A DNA stretch of 64,000 bases. Origin: Actinomadura rifamycini DSM 43936 (GTDB lineage: Bacteria > Actinomycetota > Actinomycetes > Streptosporangiales > Streptosporangiaceae). The translations under genes and the position numbers were made by a program. The notes under the pieces are model-generated. The model was not told where the DNA came from, ran no database searches, and saw only the letters and a program-made list of their open reading frames with translations. The stretch is taken from the NCBI RefSeq assembly GCF_000425065.1, contig NZ_AULB01000028.1, forward strand, positions 1-64,000, written 5' to 3'. Shown here piece after piece: positions 39,648-48,689 of the stretch (the stretch's first letter is position 1; each line of letters starts with the position of its first letter).

Positions 39648-40679
39648 CTACTTGCACCTCGCGTTCTCGTTCACGATCGCCGGTGTCTGGTAGACCGGTC
39701 CGCCCGGCAGCCGCACCCGCGCGTCGAGACCGCAGACGTACATGTTGAACCAGGACCCGTAGGACGAGATGTTCAGCAGCTCCTCGAGCCGCCGCGGCGT
39801 CCGCTGCAGCCCCTTGTCGAGGGTCGCGCTGTGGTCGTCGAGCGTCCCGGTGAGCTTCCGCAGCCCCGCGATGTCGTCCTTGATGTCCGGCCGGGTGTCC
39901 CGCAGCAGGCCCGCCGTCGCCGACTCCAGCCCGTTGATCGCCTCGACCGACTCGAAGATCGCCTCACGGTCGTGGGACAGCCCGCTGACGAAGCTCCGCA
40001 GGTCCACGACCATCTTGTTGACCTGCTCGTGCCGCGAGTCGATCGTGCCGAGCACCTCGTTGAGGTTCTCGATGACCCGGCCGATCACCGCGTCCCGGTC
40101 CGCGAGCGTGTTCGTCAGCGACGCCGTGTGCCGCAGCAGGCTGTTGATCGTCCCGCCCTCGCCCTGCAGCACCTTGATGATCTGCATCGCGAGGGTGTTG
40201 ACGTCCTGCGGCTCCAGCGCCCGGAACAGCGGCCGGAACCCGTTGAACAGGACGGTCAGGTCCAGCGCCGGCTTGGTCTGCGCCAGCGGGATCGTGTCGC
40301 CCGGGTCGAGGAACTGGTTCGCCTGCCCGGCCCCGTCGGTCAGCGCGAGGTAGCGCTGCCCCATCAGGTTCCGGTACCGGATGTGCGCCTGGGTGGACTT
40401 CGGCAGCCCCGCCCGGAACACCCCGTCGCTGTCGACGCTGAACGTCACCAGCGCCTGCTTGCCCTTGTGCAGCTCGATGTCCTCGACCTGCCCGACCCGC
40501 ACGCCCGCGACGCGCACGTCGTCGTTCTCCAGCAGCCCGGTGACGTCCGAGAACACCGCCTTGTAGGTCTCCGACGGACCGAACCGCAGGTTCGAGATCG
40601 TCATCGCCAGCACGCCCGTGGTCAGCGAGGTGAGGACCACGAAGATCCCCAGCTTGACCGCCGCGCCCGTCGTCTTCAC
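39648..40679 (-). CDS. mceB: Mce family protein, second of operon (MceB-like)
   Basis: 343 residues: membrane segment about 8-27, Mce domain about 35-115, helical region with heptad-like pattern, short C-terminus with Cys in YVCGLDAR and ARCK. GTG at 40679 overlaps the mceA stop (GTGA). Component of the lipid importer. Confidence 0.94.
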   Translation of the reverse strand: MKTTGAAVKLGIFVVLTSLTTGVLAMTISNLRFGPSETYKAVFSDVTGLLENDDVRVAGVRVGQVEDIELHKGKQALVTFSVDSDGVFRAGLPKSTQAHIRYRNLMGQRYLALTDGAGQANQFLDPGDTIPLAQTKPALDLTVLFNGFRPLFRALEPQDVNTLAMQIIKVLQGEGGTINSLLRHTASLTNTLADRDAVIGRVIENLNEVLGTIDSRHEQVNKMVVDLRSFVSGLSHDREAIFESVEAINGLESATAGLLRDTRPDIKDDIAGLRKLTGTLDDHSATLDKGLQRTPRRLEELLNISSYGSWFNMYVCGLDARVRLPGGPVYQTPAIVNENARCK

Positions 40680-41983
40680 TCGACCGTCACCACCGATCCC
40701 CGCAGCAGCGGCCCGAACATCAGCGCCGACATGTCCGACAGCTCGTCGGACGGCGTCCGGGTCAGCGGCGCGACGATGTTCTTGATCGTCTCGTTGTCGT
40801 CACCGGAGCCCGGCTCGACGAACACGTTCGACACCGCGCGGCCCCGGTTCCCCGCCGCGCCGGCGTTCGCCGGGTCGGGGTTCTTCCACCACAGGTCGTC
40901 CTGCGTGCCGTCCAGCGCCAGGTAGTCCGGGAAGGGGACCTTCGAGTTCGGGATCCCGTAGCAGCGCGGGTTCCGGTGGTCCCGGGCCTCCGGCTTGTCC
41001 AGCGGGTACGTGTACGCCGGCCGCGGCTTCACGATCTCGATCGTCAGGTTGTAGGTCTTCGACCCGCCGCCGCCGCCGACCCGCTCCAGCTCCGGCTTGG
41101 CCTCCATGAGGCCCTCCAGGACGCACGGCATCGCCGGCGAGTACTTCGCGACGATCTGCAGCACGTCCCGGTTCGCGATGTTCACCCCGATGATCTTCGG
41201 GCCGTTCTGCCGCATGAACGTGTTCCCGTCCTCCGACAGCGCCGTCACCGCGGGGATGAGCTGCTCGATCGTCCGCTCCTTGTCGGTGATCGTCCGGCTC
41301 GTCACGTTCAGGTTCCGGAGGGTCTGCAGCAGGTCGGGCGCCGCGGCGTTGTAGACGTCCGCGACGTCCGCGAGGCCGTGCAGGTCCTCGACCAGCGTCC
41401 CCAGCTCCGGGTTGATCTTCTGCAGCAGCGCGTCGGCCTGCTCCAGGTTCTCGCCGAGCTGGTCGCCGCGGCCCTGCAGCGCCGTCGCCAGCGCGTTCAG
41501 CGTCGTGTTCAGCTCCGCCGGCTTCACCGCCTGCAGCAGCGGCAGCAGGTCGTCCAGCAGCCGGTTCACCTCGACCGCCGCGCGCGACCGGTCCTGCTGG
41601 ATCGTCATGCCGTCCGTCAGACCGGTCGGCCCCGGCTGCGCGGGCATCTCCAGCGACACGTACTTCTCGCCGAACAGCGTCTTCGGCAGCATCCGCGCCT
41701 GGACGTTCCGCGGTATCAGCTCCGCCTTGTCCGGGTCCAGCGCCAGGTGCAGGACGGCGCCGTCGTCGGTCACCTCGGTGTCGCGCACCTCGCCGACGAT
41801 CAGGCCCCGCACCTTGACGTCCGAGTGCGGCAGCAGCTGCAGCCCCACCCGCTCGGCGGAGACCTTCACGTTCACCACCGGCCGGAACGCCTTGTTGTAG
41901 AACGCCACCGTCAGAGCCAGCGCGAGGAGGATCACCACGACCATCGTCACGCCCAGCAGACGCAGTCGCATCCGTTCGGTCAT
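40676..41983 (-). CDS. mceA: Mce family protein, first of operon (MceA-like)
   Basis: 435 residues: membrane segment about 9-28, Mce domain about 36-112, long helical region, and a C-terminal domain with paired Cys (PCVLEG, PRCYG). ATG at 41983, 7 nt after the second permease gene. Component of the lipid importer. Confidence 0.94.
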   Translation of the reverse strand: MTERMRLRLLGVTMVVVILLALALTVAFYNKAFRPVVNVKVSAERVGLQLLPHSDVKVRGLIVGEVRDTEVTDDGAVLHLALDPDKAELIPRNVQARMLPKTLFGEKYVSLEMPAQPGPTGLTDGMTIQQDRSRAAVEVNRLLDDLLPLLQAVKPAELNTTLNALATALQGRGDQLGENLEQADALLQKINPELGTLVEDLHGLADVADVYNAAAPDLLQTLRNLNVTSRTITDKERTIEQLIPAVTALSEDGNTFMRQNGPKIIGVNIANRDVLQIVAKYSPAMPCVLEGLMEAKPELERVGGGGGSKTYNLTIEIVKPRPAYTYPLDKPEARDHRNPRCYGIPNSKVPFPDYLALDGTQDDLWWKNPDPANAGAAGNRGRAVSNVFVEPGSGDDNETIKNIVAPLTRTPSDELSDMSALMFGPLLRGSVVTVE

Positions 41984-41990
41984 CGCGCCC

Positions 41991-42839
41991 TCACCCCGCG
42001 ATCCGCACCGACGTGTCGGTGCCCCAGATCGCCATGCCGAGCATCAGGTCCGCCACGTTGATCACGACGAGGCTGGTCCGCACCGCGCGGCCCACCGCGA
42101 CGCCCACGCCGGCCGGACCGCCGCTCGCGTTGTAGCCGTAGTAGCAGTGGATCAGCATCACCAGGACGGAGAAGACGATCACTTTTCCGAACGACCACAG
42201 GATGTCGTTCGGCGGTAGGAACAAGTCGAAATAGTGGTCGTAGGTGCCGGTCGACTGCCCGTAGAACGTCGTCACGACGATCCGGGTCGCGCCGTACGAC
42301 GCCAGCAGGCCCACGATGTACAGCGGGATCACCGCGATCATCCCGGCGATCATCCGCGTCGTCACCAGGAACGGCACCGACGGGACGGCCATGACCTCCA
42401 GCGCGTCGATCTCGTCGGAGATCCGCATCGCGCCGAGCTGCGCGGTGAACCCGCACCCGACCGTCGCCGACAGCGCCAGCGCCGACACCAGCGGCGCGAT
42501 CTCCCGGGTGTTGAAGTACGACGCGACGAACCCGGTGAACGCGGCCGTCCCGATCTGGTCCAGCGACTCGAATCCCTGGAGGCCGACCTGGCTGCCGGTG
42601 AAGAACGTCATGAAGCCGACGATCACCACCGAGCCGCCGATCACCGCGAGCCCGCCGGTGCCGAGGCTCACCTCGGCCAGCAGCCGCATCACCTCGGTGC
42701 GGTACCGGCGCAGCGCCCGGAACGTCCACGCGAACGCCTGCAGGTAGAACGACAGCTGGTGCCCGAAGTCGTCCAGTCGCTGCAGGGGTGCGTTCACCGC
42801 ACGGGAGACGGCCTTCCCCGTCTTGCCTGGGGCCGCCAT
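41991..42839 (-). CDS. yrbEB: MlaE/YrbE-family permease, second copy (YrbEB)
   Basis: 282 residues with about five hydrophobic segments and the MlaE-family core around EIDALEVMAVPSVPFLV. In Mce systems two YrbE proteins form the membrane channel over which the ATPase Mkl acts. It starts at ATG 42839, directly abutting the stop of the first permease (42840). Confidence 0.95.
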   Translation of the reverse strand: MAAPGKTGKAVSRAVNAPLQRLDDFGHQLSFYLQAFAWTFRALRRYRTEVMRLLAEVSLGTGGLAVIGGSVVIVGFMTFFTGSQVGLQGFESLDQIGTAAFTGFVASYFNTREIAPLVSALALSATVGCGFTAQLGAMRISDEIDALEVMAVPSVPFLVTTRMIAGMIAVIPLYIVGLLASYGATRIVVTTFYGQSTGTYDHYFDLFLPPNDILWSFGKVIVFSVLVMLIHCYYGYNASGGPAGVGVAVGRAVRTSLVVINVADLMLGMAIWGTDTSVRIAG

Positions 42840-43688
42840 CTACATGCCCTTCGACGGAACGAACTGGAAGTACAGCGTGGAGATCAGGAAGTTCTCCACG
42901 AACAGGAGCATGAAGGTGATGACCACGGTCTGGTTGACCGCGTCCCCCACGCCCTTCGGGCCTCCCTTTGCGTTCAGCCCCTTATAGGCGGCGACAAGGC
43001 CGGCGGTGATTCCGAAGACGAACGCCTTGAACTCCGCCTGCAGCAGGTCGGGTAGTTGCGCAATGGCGTTGAACGACGCCAGATACGCGCCCGGCGTCCC
43101 GTCCTGCAGCATGACGTTGAAGACGTAGCCGCCCATCAGGCCGACCACCGACACCAGGCCGTTCAGGAACAGCGCCACGAACGCGCACGCCAGCATCCGC
43201 GGGACGACCAGGCGGTGCAGGGGGTTGATCCCCAGCACCTCCATGGCGTCGATCTCCTCGCGGATCTTCCGGGACCCGAGGTCCGCGCACATCGCCGATC
43301 CGGCCGCGCCCGCGATCAGCAGCGACGTCACCAGCGGACTCGCCTCGCGGACGATCGCCACGACCGCCGTCGCGCCCGTGTAGGACTGCGCGCCGAGCTG
43401 CCGGATCAGCCCCCCGACCTGCAGCGACAGCACGCCGCCGAACGGGATCGCGACCAGCATCGTCGGGACGACCGTGACGCTGACGATGAACCAGGCCTGC
43501 TGGATGAACTCGCGCCACTGGAACGGCCACTGGAACATCGCGCGGCCCGTGTCCAGGCAGAGGGCGAAGAACCGCCCCGGCTCCCGGACCGCGACGTTCG
43601 TCGCGCCGTCGCCGATCTTGCGCAGCGACACACGGGACGAAGTGCTCTTCTCACCGCCCTGGTCCGCGCCGATACCAGGAGTGGACAT
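42840..43688 (-). CDS. yrbEA: MlaE/YrbE-family permease, first copy (YrbEA)
   Basis: 282 residues, multi-pass, with the family motif EIDAMEVLGINPLHRLVVPR. A soluble N-terminal stretch of about 50 residues precedes the first membrane segment. ATG at 43688 overlaps the mkl stop codon (TGATG). The frame stays open upstream to 43874, but that overlaps mkl and is not expected to be used. Forms the importer channel with the next gene product. Confidence 0.95.
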   Translation of the reverse strand: MSTPGIGADQGGEKSTSSRVSLRKIGDGATNVAVREPGRFFALCLDTGRAMFQWPFQWREFIQQAWFIVSVTVVPTMLVAIPFGGVLSLQVGGLIRQLGAQSYTGATAVVAIVREASPLVTSLLIAGAAGSAMCADLGSRKIREEIDAMEVLGINPLHRLVVPRMLACAFVALFLNGLVSVVGLMGGYVFNVMLQDGTPGAYLASFNAIAQLPDLLQAEFKAFVFGITAGLVAAYKGLNAKGGPKGVGDAVNQTVVITFMLLFVENFLISTLYFQFVPSKGM

Positions 43689-44758
43689 CAGTACTTCGCA
43701 CCCGCCCCGTACTGCCCCGGCGGCGGACCGCCCGGGAACTGGCCGGGCGCGGCGGGCACGCCGCCGGCCGTCGACAGCGACGCCACGTACCGCGGCCACT
43801 CCTCGACCCAGTTGCGGCCCAGGTCGTCGATGAACGACCCGGGCGGCGGGACGACGCCGTGCGCGGCGCACCACGCGCCGGGCGCGTGCTGGCCCGCGCG
43901 CAGCAGGCCGTTCGTCGGCATCTGCTGCGGCGGGATCGGCGGCAGCTTGCCCGGGTCGTGGCCCATCTTCGCCTCGGCCTCCAGCTCGGAGGCGTCCTTC
44001 TCCTCCGACATGCCGATCGGGCCGATCTTGCTCGCGTTGAGGAACTGCCGGACGACCGGCTCCTCGCTCGACAGCAGCATCTCCCGCGGCCCGAACATCG
44101 CCAGGTTCCGCTGGTACAGCAGGCCGATGTTGTCCGGGACGGTCCGGGCGGTGTTGATGTCGTGGGTGACGATCAGGAACGTCGCGTTGATCTGCGCGTT
44201 GAGGTCGATGAACACCTGGTTCAGGAACGCGGTGCGCACCGGGTCGAGGCCGGAGTCCGGCTCGTCCACCAGCAGGATCTCCGGGTCCAGCACCAGCGCG
44301 CGGGCCAGGCCGGCGCGCTTCTTCATACCGCCGGAGATCTCGCCGGGAAGTTTGTACTCGGCGCCGAGCAGACCCACCAGTTCCATCTTCTCGAGGACGA
44401 TTCGCTTGACCTCGGATTCGGACTTCTTGGTGTGCTCGCGCAGCGGGAACGCGATGTTGTCGAACAGGTTCATCGAGCCGAAGAGGGCGCCGTCCTGGAA
44501 GAGGACACCGAACAGCTTCCGCGTCTCGTACAACTGCGACTCGGGCAGGTTGGGCAGGTCCCGGTCGCCGATCCAGATGTGCCCGCGGTCCGGCTTGAGC
44601 AGCCCGACGAGGGACTTCAGGAAGACCGACTTGCCGGTGCCGGATGGGCCGAGGAGAACGGAGATCTCCCCTGCGGGAATGGTCAGCGACACGTCCTGCC
44701 AGATCACCTGGCGGCCGAAGGACTTGGTCAGGCCCTCAACTCTGATCTCGACGCCCAC
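43688..44758 (-). CDS. mkl: ABC transporter ATPase of the Mce system (Mkl)
   Basis: 356 residues. Walker A GPSGTGKS at 37-44, signature SGGMKKR, Walker B ILLVDEPDSGLDP and an H-loop VTHD. About 100 extra C-terminal residues are rich in Pro/Gly. It energises lipid import through YrbE and Mce proteins. GTG at 44758 has AAGG at suitable distance. It heads an operon of at least eleven genes. In M. tuberculosis mkl also lies between rplL and rpoB, but without the mce genes beside it. Confidence 0.95.
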   Translation of the reverse strand: MGVEIRVEGLTKSFGRQVIWQDVSLTIPAGEISVLLGPSGTGKSVFLKSLVGLLKPDRGHIWIGDRDLPNLPESQLYETRKLFGVLFQDGALFGSMNLFDNIAFPLREHTKKSESEVKRIVLEKMELVGLLGAEYKLPGEISGGMKKRAGLARALVLDPEILLVDEPDSGLDPVRTAFLNQVFIDLNAQINATFLIVTHDINTARTVPDNIGLLYQRNLAMFGPREMLLSSEEPVVRQFLNASKIGPIGMSEEKDASELEAEAKMGHDPGKLPPIPPQQMPTNGLLRAGQHAPGAWCAAHGVVPPPGSFIDDLGRNWVEEWPRYVASLSTAGGVPAAPGQFPGGPPPGQYGAGAKY

Positions 44759-44819
44759 TCGTCACCTTTCGTCCAGGCCGGGGGGAATCCCGAACCAATG
44801 AGCGAGTAGTACTCAGGCT

Positions 44820-44917
44820 CTGTCTTACCGAGGCTGTCTTACCGAGGCTCTGTCGTCACACCGCGTGCCCGTCTCCTTGCTACCGTCCGGTAGCCGCGAC
44901 GGGTGCCACTACCGTAG
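44820..44917. promoter_or_regulatory. Cluster of TACCG repeats, likely operator of the mce operon
   Basis: Two direct copies of CTGTCTTACCGAGG (44820-44833 and 44834-44847) are followed by a perfect inverted repeat GCTACCGTCCGGTAGC (44879-44894) and another CTACCG at 44910. All lie 60-160 nt upstream of the mkl start. Symmetric sites of this size suit a TetR- or GntR-type repressor, the usual control of mce operons. The regulator is not in the window. Confidence 0.5.
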
Positions 44918-45274
44918 CGACCTCCCGGGCAAATGGAAGAGGTACCGGACCAGATCAGTGGCCAAATGCGACGTCGTAAGACAATCGTTACTTACATCGC
45001 CTATGAGACTAGTGGTCCAAGAACCGGCTCCTCAAGCCGGGGGTCACGGCCCGGCCGTCCGCTGTTGCCCGACGGGCGGTCGTTACGGGAGCGGCCCGGT
45101 GGGGCCACAGCACCAGAACGGGACGCTACGCCCCGGTATGTGACCTGCACAACCCGCCGTGGCACACGGTTTGCGGCGGCCCTTTATCACCTCGGCACAG
45201 GAAACGAATCCCCTGACCAGCACGGTTGCGCAGCCGCCGACAAGGCCGGCCCGCGTCCGAAGCCGGACATGCGA

Positions 45275-45306
45275 GAAGGCGGCCACCCGAACGGGTGACC
45301 GCCTTC
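45275..45306 (-). terminator. Hairpin after rplL
   Basis: A 15-bp stem with one mismatch (45275-45289 with 45292-45306) and a 2-nt gap in the loop, 51 nt after the rplL stop. No clear T run follows on the minus strand. Confidence 0.65.
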
Positions 45307-45357
45307 CGTGACGCGGTGGAGCCGAGCCGCACGGCTCCGGTGCGAAGGTGGACCGTC

Positions 45358-45747
45358 TTACTTGACGGTGACCGAGGCGCCCGCCTTCTCCAGGGCCTCC
45401 TTGGCCTTGTCGGCGGTCTCCTTGTTGACCTTCTCCAGCAGCGGCTTCGGCGCGCCGTCGACCAGGTCCTTGGCCTCCTTCAGGCCGAGGCTGGTGAGCG
45501 CGCGCACCTCCTTGATGACCTGGATCTTCTTGTCGCCGGCGCCCTCGAGGATGACGTCGAACTCGTCCTGGGCCGGGGCCTCCTCGGCCGGAGCGCCGGG
45601 GGCGCCCGGGGCGGCCGCGACGGCGGCGACCGGCGCGGCGGCCTTGACGTCGAAGACCTCCTCGAACTGCTTCACGAACTCGGAGAGCTCGAGAAGGGTC
45701 ATCTCCTTGAAGACGTCGAGCAGCTCGTCGGTGCTGAGCTTCGCCAT
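45358..45747 (-). CDS. rplL: 50S ribosomal protein L7/L12
   Basis: 129 residues. N-terminal dimerisation helix region (MAKLSTDELLDVFKEMTLLE), an Ala/Pro hinge (about 36-58) and the conserved C-terminal domain (KIQVIKEVRALTSLGLKEAK). It forms the L12 stalk that recruits translation factors. Located 52 nt after rplJ, as usual. Confidence 0.98.
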   Translation of the reverse strand: MAKLSTDELLDVFKEMTLLELSEFVKQFEEVFDVKAAAPVAAVAAAPGAPGAPAEEAPAQDEFDVILEGAGDKKIQVIKEVRALTSLGLKEAKDLVDGAPKPLLEKVNKETADKAKEALEKAGASVTVK

Positions 45748-45799
45748 GATGTTTCCTCCGCTATGGCTGAAAAACTGGGGTGTACGGAACCGCGGGTGC

Positions 45800-46354
45800 C
45801 TATTCGGCGGACGCCTCGGCGGGGGCGCTCTCGCCCTCGCCCTCGCGCTTGGCGCGCAGCGCCTCGGCGAGCTGGGCCGCCTGCGTCGGCAGGGCGTTGA
45901 AGAGGCCCGCGGCGTTCGCCATGGAGCCCTTCATCGCGCCGGCCAGCTTCGCGAGGAGCACCTCGCGAGACTCCAGGTCGGCCAGCTTCGTGATCTGCGC
46001 GGCGTCCATCGACTGACCGTCGATGTAGCCGCCCTTGATCACCAGCGCCGGGTTCGCCTTGGCGAAGTCGCGCAGGCCCTTGGCGGCCTCGACCACGTCG
46101 CCCCGGACGAACGCGATGGCCGACGGGCCCTCGAGCAGCTCGCGGAACTGCTCGTCGACACCGGCCTCGTTCGCGGCGCGCTTGGTCAGCGTGTTCTTCA
46201 CAACGCGAAAACGTGCGACCTCGCCGAGGTTGCCGCGCAGCTCGGTGACCTGCGCGACCGACAGCCCGCGGTACTCGGTCAGCACGGCGCCGTTCGAGCT
46301 CTCGAACTCGCTCTTGAGCTCGGCGATGGCCGCATCCTTGTGGTCCTTGGCCAT
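45800..46354 (-). CDS. rplJ: 50S ribosomal protein L10
   Basis: 184 residues; begins MAKDHKDAAIAELKSEF and ends in an acidic tail. It anchors the L7/L12 stalk to the ribosome. ATG at 46354 has GGAGGG just upstream; the frame is open to 46480 but the extra part is not L10-like. Followed by rplL. Confidence 0.98.
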   Translation of the reverse strand: MAKDHKDAAIAELKSEFESSNGAVLTEYRGLSVAQVTELRGNLGEVARFRVVKNTLTKRAANEAGVDEQFRELLEGPSAIAFVRGDVVEAAKGLRDFAKANPALVIKGGYIDGQSMDAAQITKLADLESREVLLAKLAGAMKGSMANAAGLFNALPTQAAQLAEALRAKREGEGESAPAEASAE

Positions 46355-46666
46355 GGCCCTCCTTCCGATTACCTTGGGGAAGCCGCCGGGGCGAAAAAGG
46401 TCTCGGAAAAGGGAACGCCCCGGCGCAGGCGCACGGGGCGTGAGCATGACGCGGAGGCCATGCGGAAGCTCTCGTCTCACCTACGCGGGCCGCCCGAATC
46501 TCTTCGGGTCCTTCGGCCGCCCGTGAGCGGGCGGCGACCGGCGGTCTTCGGCAGGAAACAGACTACGCGCAGAGACGCCCTTAGACCAAATCGGCGCGTC
46601 GCGCAACGGCGAGGGGGCCGCGCCCTCCGGCGCGGCCCCCTCGATCCGGGTCGGAATCCCGTGCGG
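46355..46666. other. rplJ leader and end of the upstream lipoprotein gene
   Basis: 312 bp with no gene. On the minus strand it contains a terminator-like hairpin (46611-46642) and, closer to rplJ, paired segments around 46484-46545 (GGGCGGCC with GGCCGCCC type arms). Leaders that bind L10-L12 and give autogenous control are known upstream of rplJ in many bacteria; I infer the same here but have not folded the RNA. Confidence 0.4.
46611..46642 (-). terminator. Hairpin after the first lipoprotein gene
   Basis: A perfect 14-bp GC-rich stem with a 4-nt loop lies 24 nt beyond the stop of the lipoprotein gene that ends at 46667. No T run follows. Confidence 0.65.
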
Positions 46667-47545
46667 TCAGCTTCCGCCGAGGCCGCCGCCCAGCCCCTGC
46701 ATCATCTCCGCCATGTCGGTGACCTGGTTCGCGGGCGGCGCCGTGACCTGCACCGGCTTGCCGTAGTCGCGGTAGGTCATCGTCATCGTCATCGCGCCCG
46801 CGGCCGACGACGGCGTCGACATCGCCATCTTCTGCGGGAGCTGCTGCCCGTCGACCCACACGTCGAACTTCATCGACTCCATGCCGGTCTGGGCGATGGC
46901 CGCGCGGGCCGCCTCCTGCTGGTCCGCGGGAAGCTCCGCGATGGCGTCCGCCATGTTGTACGAGCCCGAGTAGTGCGTCGTCTCGACGCCGTTCACGTTC
47001 TCCTTGCCGACCTCGCGGACGTCCTTGGACGCGGTCAGCTTCTTCATGTTCGCCACCGGGTCCATCTGCTGCGACTGCTGCAGCATCTGGTCGATGTTCA
47101 GCCCGGCCGCGCGTCCGGCCTCCTCGAGGGAGATCTTGATCCACGGCTTCGCGGAGGCGCCGGGCAGCTCCGAGAGCATCGGCATCTTCATGTACATGGT
47201 GCGGCCGACGAGCAGCTGCTCCATGCCGCCCATGGACTGGCCGCCGACGGACATCTCGTTGTACTTCATGCTGTACGCCAGCTCGGGCTTGAGCTGGTAC
47301 TGCATGGCGCCGGACGCCTTGACGTTCCCGTCGGGGGCCGAGACGTTCATGTCGAAGTCGGCCTGGAAGCTGTCGATCTGGCCGGTCTTCTCGGCGCTCT
47401 TGCCGAGCACCTGCGCGGCGCTCAGCTTCAGGTTCTCGCCCGCCTGGCTCACCTTGTCGCCGGCATCGCCGAGACAGCCGGTGAGCGAGAGGGTCAGGCT
47501 GGTGACCAACGCGGTCCCCACGGCGAACCGACGGATCATCTTCAC
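46667..47545 (-). CDS. Secreted lipoprotein, LppX/LprG-like fold
   Basis: 292 residues. Signal peptide with lipobox LTGC (Cys24), then a domain of the LppX/LprAFG or LolA-like type with short motifs VNGVETTHYSG and VDGQQLP, a beta-rich fold that binds lipids in known relatives. GTG at 47545 or ATG at 47539 could start it; AAGGAG lies 3 or 9 nt before them. It is paralogous to the next gene upstream (both contain VNGVETTHY). Its place between rplA and rplJ is shared by lipoprotein genes of Streptomyces, from memory. Specific ligand unknown. Confidence 0.85.
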   Translation of the reverse strand: MKMIRRFAVGTALVTSLTLSLTGCLGDAGDKVSQAGENLKLSAAQVLGKSAEKTGQIDSFQADFDMNVSAPDGNVKASGAMQYQLKPELAYSMKYNEMSVGGQSMGGMEQLLVGRTMYMKMPMLSELPGASAKPWIKISLEEAGRAAGLNIDQMLQQSQQMDPVANMKKLTASKDVREVGKENVNGVETTHYSGSYNMADAIAELPADQQEAARAAIAQTGMESMKFDVWVDGQQLPQKMAMSTPSSAAGAMTMTMTYRDYGKPVQVTAPPANQVTDMAEMMQGLGGGLGGS

Positions 47546-47563
47546 GATCTCCTTGCGTCGTCG

Positions 47564-47596
47564 AAGAGCGGCCCGACCCGGGGCCGGACCGCTCTT
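47564..47596 (-). terminator. Hairpin between the two lipoprotein genes
   Basis: AAGAGCGG (47564-47571) pairs with CCGCTCTT (47589-47596), with further partial pairing inside. It lies 70 nt beyond the stop of the gene ending at 47667 and just upstream of the next start. Confidence 0.45.
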
Positions 47597-47666
47597 TACT
47601 TCTTCCTTATGACGCCGGAGACCCCCGTCAAGTTCGCGTCGAACTGGGAATTTCCGTAAGAATCGG

Positions 47667-48518
47667 TCAGCTGCCGCCGAGGAACGACTCCAGCGAGAGC
47701 GTCCCGACCTGCTCGGCCGGCGGCGGGTTCACCGACACCGACTCGCCGTACTCGCTGTAGACGACCGTCACCTTGCCCGCGTGCCCCTGGTCGCCCTTCA
47801 CGTCCGTCTCGAGCTTGCGCGGCAGGTTGTCGCCGTCGGTCCACAGGTCGAACTCGATCGTCGCGTCGGCGTCCTGCGGCATGTGCCGCTTCGCCTCCTC
47901 GCGCGCCTCCGCGTCGAGGCGGCTGAGCGCGTCCTGGACGGTGACGGTGCCCGCGTAGTGCGTCGTCTCGACGCCGTTGACCTCTTCGGTGCCGACGCGG
48001 CGGACGTCCTCGGAGCCGGTGAGCATCTTCGTCTGCTCGGCCGGGTTCACCTTGCGCACCTGGTCGATGAGCTGCCGGACGTCGAAGCCGTTCTGCTGCG
48101 CGACCCGGTTCACGTCGATCTTCACCCACGGCTTGCCGCCGGCGACGAACCGGGCGAGCTGCGGGACCTTCGCGTACAGCATGTCACCGGTGTAGACGGC
48201 GCGTCCCTGAAGGCCCGGGATCGCCGACCCGCCCCGCGTCGCCTCGTCCAGCTCGGCGGAGAACTTCAGCGTCGGCCGCAGCTGGAACTGCCCGTTGGCG
48301 CGGATCTTCCCGCCGCCGTCCTCCTCGGTCGTGACGGTCAGGTCGGCGTGGAACGTGTCGGCCTTGCTCGTCTCCTTCGACGAGGCCAGCAGCGCCTCGT
48401 TCGCGCTGAGATTCACGTTGGCCGCCGTGCCGCCCGACCCGTCCCCGCCGCAGCCGGACAGCAGGAGCACCGCCCCCATCGCGGTTCCGCCGGCGGCGAC
48501 CATGAGTCGTCGGTTCAT
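47667..48518 (-). CDS. Secreted lipoprotein, LppX/LprG-like fold (paralogue)
   Basis: 283 residues. Lipobox LSGC at the end of the signal peptide, then the same type of domain as the following gene, with EVNGVETTHYAG and WTDGDNLPRKLE. ATG at 48518 has GGAGG 11 nt upstream, rather far. The frame is open to 48587 but no better start is seen. Probably a lipid-binding envelope protein; tandem duplication with its neighbour is likely. Confidence 0.85.
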   Translation of the reverse strand: MNRRLMVAAGGTAMGAVLLLSGCGGDGSGGTAANVNLSANEALLASSKETSKADTFHADLTVTTEEDGGGKIRANGQFQLRPTLKFSAELDEATRGGSAIPGLQGRAVYTGDMLYAKVPQLARFVAGGKPWVKIDVNRVAQQNGFDVRQLIDQVRKVNPAEQTKMLTGSEDVRRVGTEEVNGVETTHYAGTVTVQDALSRLDAEAREEAKRHMPQDADATIEFDLWTDGDNLPRKLETDVKGDQGHAGKVTVVYSEYGESVSVNPPPAEQVGTLSLESFLGGS

Positions 48519-48689
48519 CGGTTCTCGAGCCTCCTTGATCGCCCTGCTCGTTCCCACCAGTCTGTAGGCCCGGCGGAAACGCGGCATCCCCCGATGGTAC
48601 GAATGCTCGGCGGACGAGTACGACCATGGGGGGGTTACCCCGGACGACGAACGGGCTCCTGGGGACGCCTCAGAGGCGCGAGCCGGACG

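Larger units (their letters stand above)
44759..45357. other. Intergenic region between rplL and the mce operon
   Basis: About 600 bp with no credible gene. It holds the mce operon control region (repeats at 44820-44894), AT-richer DNA at 44930-45020 that may carry the promoter (TTGGAC-17-ATGTAA reading left from about 45020 is one weak candidate) and the terminator of rplJL at 45275-45306. Confidence 0.7.

Noticed and set aside
44860..45340. Small genes between rplL and mkl
   Set aside because: Open frames on both strands lack ribosome sites and family resemblance, and the DNA carries control repeats and a terminator.
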